Shown here: positions 39,952-44,097 of the stretch, piece by piece | Position numbering within the stretch: position 1 is the stretch's first letter | Layout of the letters: the number at the start of each line of letters is the position of its first letter | Source of the DNA: UBA9337 sp038331135 | GTDB lineage: Bacteria; Patescibacteriota; Minisyncoccia; Moranbacterales; UBA9337 | Assembly (NCBI GenBank): GCA_038331135.1 | Contig: JBBQOS010000002.1 | Location: 1 to 44,097 of the forward strand | Length of the DNA stretch: 44,097 nt | Direction: 5' to 3' | Position numbers and translations under genes: made by a program | The notes under the pieces: generated by a model | The model's database searches: none | The model's input: the letters and a program-made list of their open reading frames with translations, nothing else | Told to the model about the DNA's origin: nothing

Positions 39952-39970
39952 GAGAATTCGCCACACAAAA

Positions 39971-40000
39971 AACGGAAGCGCGACAAATTCGCCTTCCGTT
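39971..40000 (+). terminator. Hairpin terminator of the 39754 gene
   Basis: AACGGAAG/CTTCCGTT (39971-39978 with 39993-40000) with an inner GCG/CGC and one bulged C. Weak T-rich sequence follows. Confidence 0.6.
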
Positions 40001-40043
40001 CAATTATTTTATATTACAAATTTTAAAATATTCTTAATCACAC

Positions 40044-40097
40044 TTTTAACAACTTGAACATTTGCAACATTTTTAACATTTTTAACAATTAAACAAT
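40044..40097. repeat. Nine-bp periodic array
   Basis: TTTTAACAA, CTTGAACAT, TTGCAACAT, TTTTAACAT, TTTTAACAA and TTAAACAAT, exactly 9 bp apart, run into the last codons of nrnA. Confidence 0.8.
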
Positions 40098-41078
40098 TTT
40101 CCAACCATTTTTGTTTTCTACAATTTTTCCTTTTATTTCAAAACCACTAGCTAGCTTATGCCCGCCACCGCCAAATTGATGAGCGATTTCTGAGACATCT
40201 ACGCCTTTATATTTTTCACTCCGCAAACTTCCCTTAATAATCCCGCCCTCTCTCTCGGATAATACAAGCGAAAAATTTGTATCCGGCACTGTGTTTAAAA
40301 TTGAAGCAATTTCAGCCGTATCATCATAACTCGCCTGACAATCTGCTAAATCTTTTTTAGTTATCACGGTAGAAATCATTTTGTTATTCGGGTTTATTTT
40401 GGCTTTTTCCAAAGCACGTCCCCATAATTTCAAAGTAGAAAAGCGATTGCTTGAAAAAATCATTTTAGAAATCTTAGCCACTGAAGCTCCTCGATTTAAT
40501 AATTTTGCCACTGCATTCATAACCTTTGGAGTAGTATTGGAATGTTGCAAATTGCCAGTATCTCCCAATATCCCCATTAAAAGAAGTGTAGCAATCTGAC
40601 TGCTTATTTTTAAATTATGAAACTCAAAAAAATCAAAAATTATTTCTGACACTGATGAATAGCTAGCATCCATAATGTTCAAATCTCCATCTCCTTTTAT
40701 ATCTGGATGATGGTCCACCAATACTATTACTTGATTTTCCAAGAGATTATCCCGTGCCTTATCAAAACCTCTTTCAACACTGTCCATAGCAATTATGGAG
40801 TCAAAGCTTTTCAAATCAATTTCTGAAGGATTTTTTAAATCATAGTAAGTAAAAATCCTGAGATACTCCGGCATTTGATCAAAGCACGCCACTACCACAT
40901 CTTTGCCGATATCTTTGAGATAATGATATAGAGCTAAATTTGAACCAATGGTGTCAGCATCTGGACGACTGTGCGCAAAAAGCAAAATCTTATCCGATTT
41001 TTTTATTATATATTTGAGTGTATTAAATTCTTTTTCAAATTTCATAATTTTACTTGGTGAATTATCATAGCTATTCAA
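40089..41078 (-). CDS. nrnA: DHH-family phosphoesterase (NrnA-like)
   Basis: Degrades short RNA fragments and/or dephosphorylates pAp. The 329-residue protein has DHH motifs: FAHSRPDADTIGSNLAL, IAMDS, VDHHPD (the DHH itself) and GDTGNLQHSNT; the C-terminal DHHA1 domain ends EIAHQFGGGGHKLASGF. The start may instead be MKFEKEFNTLK (41045). It lies downstream of rbfA, a common arrangement infB-rbfA-nrnA. Confidence 0.9.
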   Translation of the reverse strand: MNSYDNSPSKIMKFEKEFNTLKYIIKKSDKILLFAHSRPDADTIGSNLALYHYLKDIGKDVVVACFDQMPEYLRIFTYYDLKNPSEIDLKSFDSIIAMDSVERGFDKARDNLLENQVIVLVDHHPDIKGDGDLNIMDASYSSVSEIIFDFFEFHNLKISSQIATLLLMGILGDTGNLQHSNTTPKVMNAVAKLLNRGASVAKISKMIFSSNRFSTLKLWGRALEKAKINPNNKMISTVITKKDLADCQASYDDTAEIASILNTVPDTNFSLVLSEREGGIIKGSLRSEKYKGVDVSEIAHQFGGGGHKLASGFEIKGKIVENKNGWKIV

Positions 41079-41151
41079 TTGCTAGTCAAACAAAAAAAGC
41101 CAACCAGAAAAGATCGACTATTCAAAGCTTCAAATCCTAAAAACCAGCATG

Positions 41152-41490
41152 CTATTCGTTTTCTATCTGTCTTAAAATTTTCTCTATCTCATCAGCCTCT
41201 ACTTCGGTTTTATCCAGCTTAAAGACTATTTTAGGGAGCATTTTCATGTGTAATTTTTTATTTAGAATTCTTTGAATGTTGCTCTTTTCGTTTTTTAATG
41301 CCGTCATTACATAAGTATCTTCTTTTTCTGGAAAAACACTTACGAATACGTTAGTGTAGCGCAAATCACTAGTGGTGTCAACTTTAAACACTGTCAAAAA
41401 AACTCCTGATTTTAAATCAAGTTCTCGATTGAGAATCTCCCCCAACTGCTCCCGTATCAGCGAATTAACTTTTTGCATTCTAAAAGACAT
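41152..41490 (-). CDS. rbfA: Ribosome-binding factor A
   Basis: RbfA is a 30S maturation factor with a KH-like fold. It starts MSFRMQKVNSLIREQLGEIL (41490), which fits the family better than the ATG at 41517. Further motifs are SDLRYTNVFVSVFP and LHMKMLPKIVFKLD; it ends VEADEIEKILRQIENE. With 112 residues it is normal length. It follows infB after a ~118-bp gap with an 11-bp inverted repeat (41521-41531 and 41597-41607) and no gene. Confidence 0.92.
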   Translation of the reverse strand: MSFRMQKVNSLIREQLGEILNRELDLKSGVFLTVFKVDTTSDLRYTNVFVSVFPEKEDTYVMTALKNEKSNIQRILNKKLHMKMLPKIVFKLDKTEVEADEIEKILRQIENE

Positions 41491-41608
41491 AATATTATTC
41501 CAAATAACAAATTCCAAGATGCAAGAAACAAACGAATTAAAATATTTATATTTTAATTTTTAATTTGAAATTTGTTTGGAAATTGTTTCTTACCACTTGT
41601 TTCTTGCC

Positions 41609-43399
41609 TTATAATTTTCTTCTTACCTCTTCTTCTTTATATGAATATAAAACATCGCCCACCATTATTTTAGTTCCTCCAGCAAAAGTAACCCCGCATT
41701 CATTTCCAGATTTTACTTCATCAGTAGCTTTTTTATTTTGTTCCAAATTTTCCAAAACGCCCGTACCAATTATTTCTTTTTCTCTTTTTACCTCCAACAA
41801 AGATTTTTTAACAATTTTTCCTTCGATAATTTTGCCTCCCACAATCATATCCGTTTTTCCATGTTTAAAAATAGCCAACACCTTTAATCTTCCGAAATCT
41901 GTTCGGACAATTTCTGGTGGTAGCAAATCAGCCATATCATTTTTTACCACTTCCACCAATTCATAAATAACATTAAAAGATTTAATTGTCACTTTGGCCT
42001 TTTCGGCCATTCTTTTGGCTACAGTCGTAGCTGTAATACTAAATCCAAAGATAATCGCCCCGGTACTTTCAGCCAATTTCACGTCGGACTCAGTAATGTT
42101 TCCCACACCCGTATTTACATATTCTAAAATTACTTCTTCTGATGTTACGCCCGAGAGAAGCTGATCAATTGCTTCCAAAGATCCTGGCACATCAGCTTTA
42201 ATAATTACATTCAATCTTTTTAATTGATCATTATCTAAGTTTTGATATAAGTCTTTCTTGCCCCTAATCACATTTCTTCCAATAGTTGAACCGAACCCTC
42301 CCTTGGATCTCATTTTCAAAACTGTTTCTTTTTCTGCTACCTGAATAATATCATTAACTTCCGGCGTACCATTAATACCCATAATAACCACTGGCTCAGA
42401 TGGTCCAGCTATATCAATTTGTTTACCGGTAAAATCTTCCATTCTTTTAATACGGCCAAAAGTTTTTCCAATTACAATATCCTGCCCTACTTTTAAAATT
42501 CCAGTTTTAATCAAAACTGTTGAAATTGGTCCAGCCTTTGGGTCAAGATGCGATTCCAAAATAACTCCTAGCCCATTATTTTTTCGGCTAGCTTTAAGTT
42601 CTAAAACTTCGCTAACCAATAAAATATTATCCAACAACTCTTTGATTCCAATATTATTTTTGGCGCTGATTTCATTGGCAATCACTTGTCCGCCCCATTC
42701 TTCAATTACGATTTCCAATTCAGCCAACTCTTGCTTTACTCTCTGCGGATTAGCCTCAGGTTTATCAATTTTATTAATCGCCACAATAGTCGGGATTTTC
42801 TTTTCTTTCAAATAATTAATAACTTCCTTGGTTTGCGGTCGGACACCATCATCAGCGGCCACCACCAAAATAGCCACATCGGCTATACTTACTCCCCTTT
42901 CGCGCATTGCGCTAAAAGCCTCATGTCCAGGAGTATCCACAAAAGTAATAACTTGTCCCTTTTTCTTTACTTGATAAGCACTAATATGTTGAGTAATGCC
43001 TCCCGCTTCGCCGGCTGCTACATTGCCCTTGCGTATAGTATCCAAAAGAGTAGTTTTACCATGATCCACATGTCCCAAAATCGTCACAATCGGAGCTCGC
43101 GGTGGAAATTTTTCATCCGAGTCCTGTTCCTTTTTACAAATATCAATTAATTTTTCTAAAGTTATCGCCTCTCCCTCCGTAACATCCAAATCTTCTTCTG
43201 TTTTAAAACCCAGATCTTGGGCAATAATGCTAGCTGTATCAAAATCAATTTCCTCATTAATAGTCGCCATTATTCCATTTTTCATCAATTCAGTAATTAC
43301 AGCCGAAACAGACAAATTCAAAATCTCAGCAAATTTTTTTACAGTTACTGGATTGGGAATTTTTACCACCTTTAGTTCTGCTGTTTTTTCTTCTACCAT
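41609..43399 (-). CDS. infB: Translation initiation factor IF-2, short form
   Basis: IF-2 is a GTPase that delivers initiator tRNA to the 30S subunit. From MVEEKTAELKVVKIPNPVTV (start 43399; the ATG at 43450 adds an unrelated leader) it has 596 residues: a single IF2_N domain, then G1 GHVDHGKTT, G3 DTPGHEAF, G4 NKID and G5 SAKNNIGI, then domains II-IV. It lacks the long variable N-terminal region of E. coli IF-2, as is usual in small genomes. It heads an infB-rbfA-nrnA order. Confidence 0.95.
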   Translation of the reverse strand: MVEEKTAELKVVKIPNPVTVKKFAEILNLSVSAVITELMKNGIMATINEEIDFDTASIIAQDLGFKTEEDLDVTEGEAITLEKLIDICKKEQDSDEKFPPRAPIVTILGHVDHGKTTLLDTIRKGNVAAGEAGGITQHISAYQVKKKGQVITFVDTPGHEAFSAMRERGVSIADVAILVVAADDGVRPQTKEVINYLKEKKIPTIVAINKIDKPEANPQRVKQELAELEIVIEEWGGQVIANEISAKNNIGIKELLDNILLVSEVLELKASRKNNGLGVILESHLDPKAGPISTVLIKTGILKVGQDIVIGKTFGRIKRMEDFTGKQIDIAGPSEPVVIMGINGTPEVNDIIQVAEKETVLKMRSKGGFGSTIGRNVIRGKKDLYQNLDNDQLKRLNVIIKADVPGSLEAIDQLLSGVTSEEVILEYVNTGVGNITESDVKLAESTGAIIFGFSITATTVAKRMAEKAKVTIKSFNVIYELVEVVKNDMADLLPPEIVRTDFGRLKVLAIFKHGKTDMIVGGKIIEGKIVKKSLLEVKREKEIIGTGVLENLEQNKKATDEVKSGNECGVTFAGGTKIMVGDVLYSYKEEEVRRKL

Positions 43400-43563
43400 A
43401 ATAAAAAAATAATATAAATCCCGTCGTTCGCGAGTGACTGGATAAACCAAAACAACCCTTTCGCAGGTTTGCTTTTACGTAAGTTAATTAATTTGTCTTA
43501 TTTATAGGCTAACATTTAATTAAAGATTATGCAACAGATATATTGACTGTATTCAGTCTATAC

Positions 43564-43676
43564 AAATTAACGGATTAAGGAGTTAAGATAAATGCATCTA
43601 TAAAATCAAGGATTTAGTACTAATAAATGATTATTGGGTTATTTTTTATAATTTGTTAACTCGTTGGTGTGTTACT
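43564..43676. repeat. Octad stretches upstream of the last gene
   Basis: AAATTAAC, GGATTAAG and GAGTTAAG (43564-43587), and TTGTTAAC, TCGTTGGT and GTGTTACT (43653-43676), each 8-bp periodic. The gap 43451-43705 shows no gene. Confidence 0.55.
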
Positions 43677-43705
43677 AAATAATAAAAAATTCTGTGCAAA
43701 AATAG

Positions 43706-43734
43706 TTGACAAAAAGGTAAAAATATGCTAGTAT
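43706..43734 (+). promoter_or_regulatory. Strong promoter of the 43889 gene
   Basis: TTGACA (43706-43711), 17-bp spacer, and TAGTAT (43729-43734) preceded by TGC (extended -10). The start is near 43741. Confidence 0.8.
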
Positions 43735-43740
43735 TAAATG

Positions 43741-43858
43741 TTATCAGATATATTGCCCTTTTCGTGTCTAAACCGCATTTTTATGCAAATCAACACGATT
43801 AGCTAAGCATTATCTAATAACCCAGTAGGCACTTAATTGGAGCCTTCTCGGAGGCTCT
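43741..43858 (+). promoter_or_regulatory. Structured 5' leader of the 43889 gene
   Basis: The outer helix TTATCAGATA/TATCTAATAA (43741-43750 with 43811-43820, one mismatch) encloses TCGTGT/ACACGA (43762-43767 with 43793-43798) with an inner GCAT/ATGC. A third hairpin GAGCCT/AGGCTC (43840-43857) is followed by TTT. It may be a regulatory leader; no known riboswitch class is recognised. Confidence 0.5.
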
Positions 43859-43888
43859 TTGACAATTTAAAATGAAAGGGGAATAATC

Positions 43889-44097
43889 ATGACAGATAAG
43901 AAAAAAGAAGTCAATGATCATGAAACACCAGTAAAAAAAGCGGAAAAGTTTTCCGAGACACTCCAATACTTGGGGATCATCGGGGCGATTGTGATGGGTC
44001 TACGGCAACCACCAAAAGCAGGTGAATCCGTAGTTGGGGACAAACAAGTTCCAAGTTGGATTCTATCGGCTTTCCCAAGTTTGACGGATGAAGATGA
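43889..44097 (+). CDS. Small membrane-associated protein, 3' end outside the window
   Basis: 69 codons are visible from ATG 43889, with Shine-Dalgarno AAAGGGG 7 nt upstream. It begins MTDKKKEVNDHETPVKKAEK, followed by a hydrophobic stretch (LQYLGIIGAIVMGL, ~28-41), then a polar part with VPSWILSAFPSLTDED. Third-position C/G is high compared with neighbours, as in the 39754 gene. It is preceded by a strong promoter and a 148-nt structured leader. The family is not recognised. Confidence 0.75.
   Translation, partial: MTDKKKEVNDHETPVKKAEKFSETLQYLGIIGAIVMGLRQPPKAGESVVGDKQVPSWILSAFPSLTDED

Noticed and set aside
43860..43886. A second promoter (TTGACA with AATAAT) directly before the 43889 gene
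   Set aside because: The -10 would overlap the Shine-Dalgarno and the message would start at the AUG; the 43706-43734 promoter is far better.

Overview
The window reads as a low-GC bacterial chromosome segment, most likely from the Candidate Phyla Radiation (Patescibacteria/Parcubacteria-type). This is inferred from AT-rich codon use, very short or absent Shine-Dalgarno sites at most genes, a trimmed HrcA, a PaaX/Cas2-like protein of a kind common in that group, and housekeeping operons mixed with orphan small genes. The genetic code is standard: TGA closes real genes, for example at 27460 and 36354.

Layout. 1-983: an ISNCY (IS1202-like) insertion sequence running off the left edge. 1264-2470: tRNA-Ser, a small membrane protein, tRNA-Arg and REP-like repeats. 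2486-7605 (minus): a division/cell-wall (dcw) cluster mraZ-rsmH-ftsL-like-ftsI-murF, with MraZ boxes over its promoter. 7844-8016 (minus): a probable free-standing structured RNA with four helically phased boxes upstream. 8216-9969: a glycosyltransferase and a site-2 protease. 10119-12666: rpmB, ispG, a vestige of an isopentenyl-phosphate-kinase-like gene, and a polyprenyl diphosphate synthase. 12706-17056 (minus): the rod-shape operon mreB-mreC-mreD-mrdA. 17253-18708: a coiled-coil protein, a lysine-rich H1-like protein behind duplicated promoters, and a DUF3467 protein. 19383-23477 (minus): the CIRCE-hrcA-grpE-dnaK heat-shock operon, in which grpE is fused to a Nudix hydrolase; a probable RNA on the plus strand lies between grpE and dnaK. 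23543-28086: a truncated MurF-like protein, an aminotransferase, argS and a DUF2238 membrane protein. 28264-33221: a MacAB-like exporter operon with two permeases and a decayed four-helix-bundle gene inside. 33340-36048: RNase H and secE-nusG-rplK-rplA. 36354-39512: uracil-DNA glycosylase, a phosphoesterase, a Cas2-like-domain regulator between two related giant palindromes, and endonuclease IV. 39754-44097: small orphan genes and infB-rbfA-nrnA.

How the parts work together. The dcw and rod operons supply septal and lateral peptidoglycan synthesis; ispG and the prenyl synthase supply polyprenyl carriers; infB/rbfA, secE/nusG/rplK/rplA and argS serve translation; nfo, UDG and RNase H serve nucleic-acid repair.

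The most unusual material is: (1) the Cas2-like gene bracketed by a perfect 58-bp palindrome and a 52-bp near-perfect palindrome with the same core; (2) about twenty intergenic, start- or stop-abutting arrays of degenerate tandem units with exact periods of 7, 8, 9, 10 or 11 bp, one of which has entered the rsmH coding sequence; (3) two promoter-to-terminator structured RNA candidates; (4) the Nudix-GrpE fusion; (5) several clear gene vestiges. All function calls come from reading motifs by eye; no database search was run.
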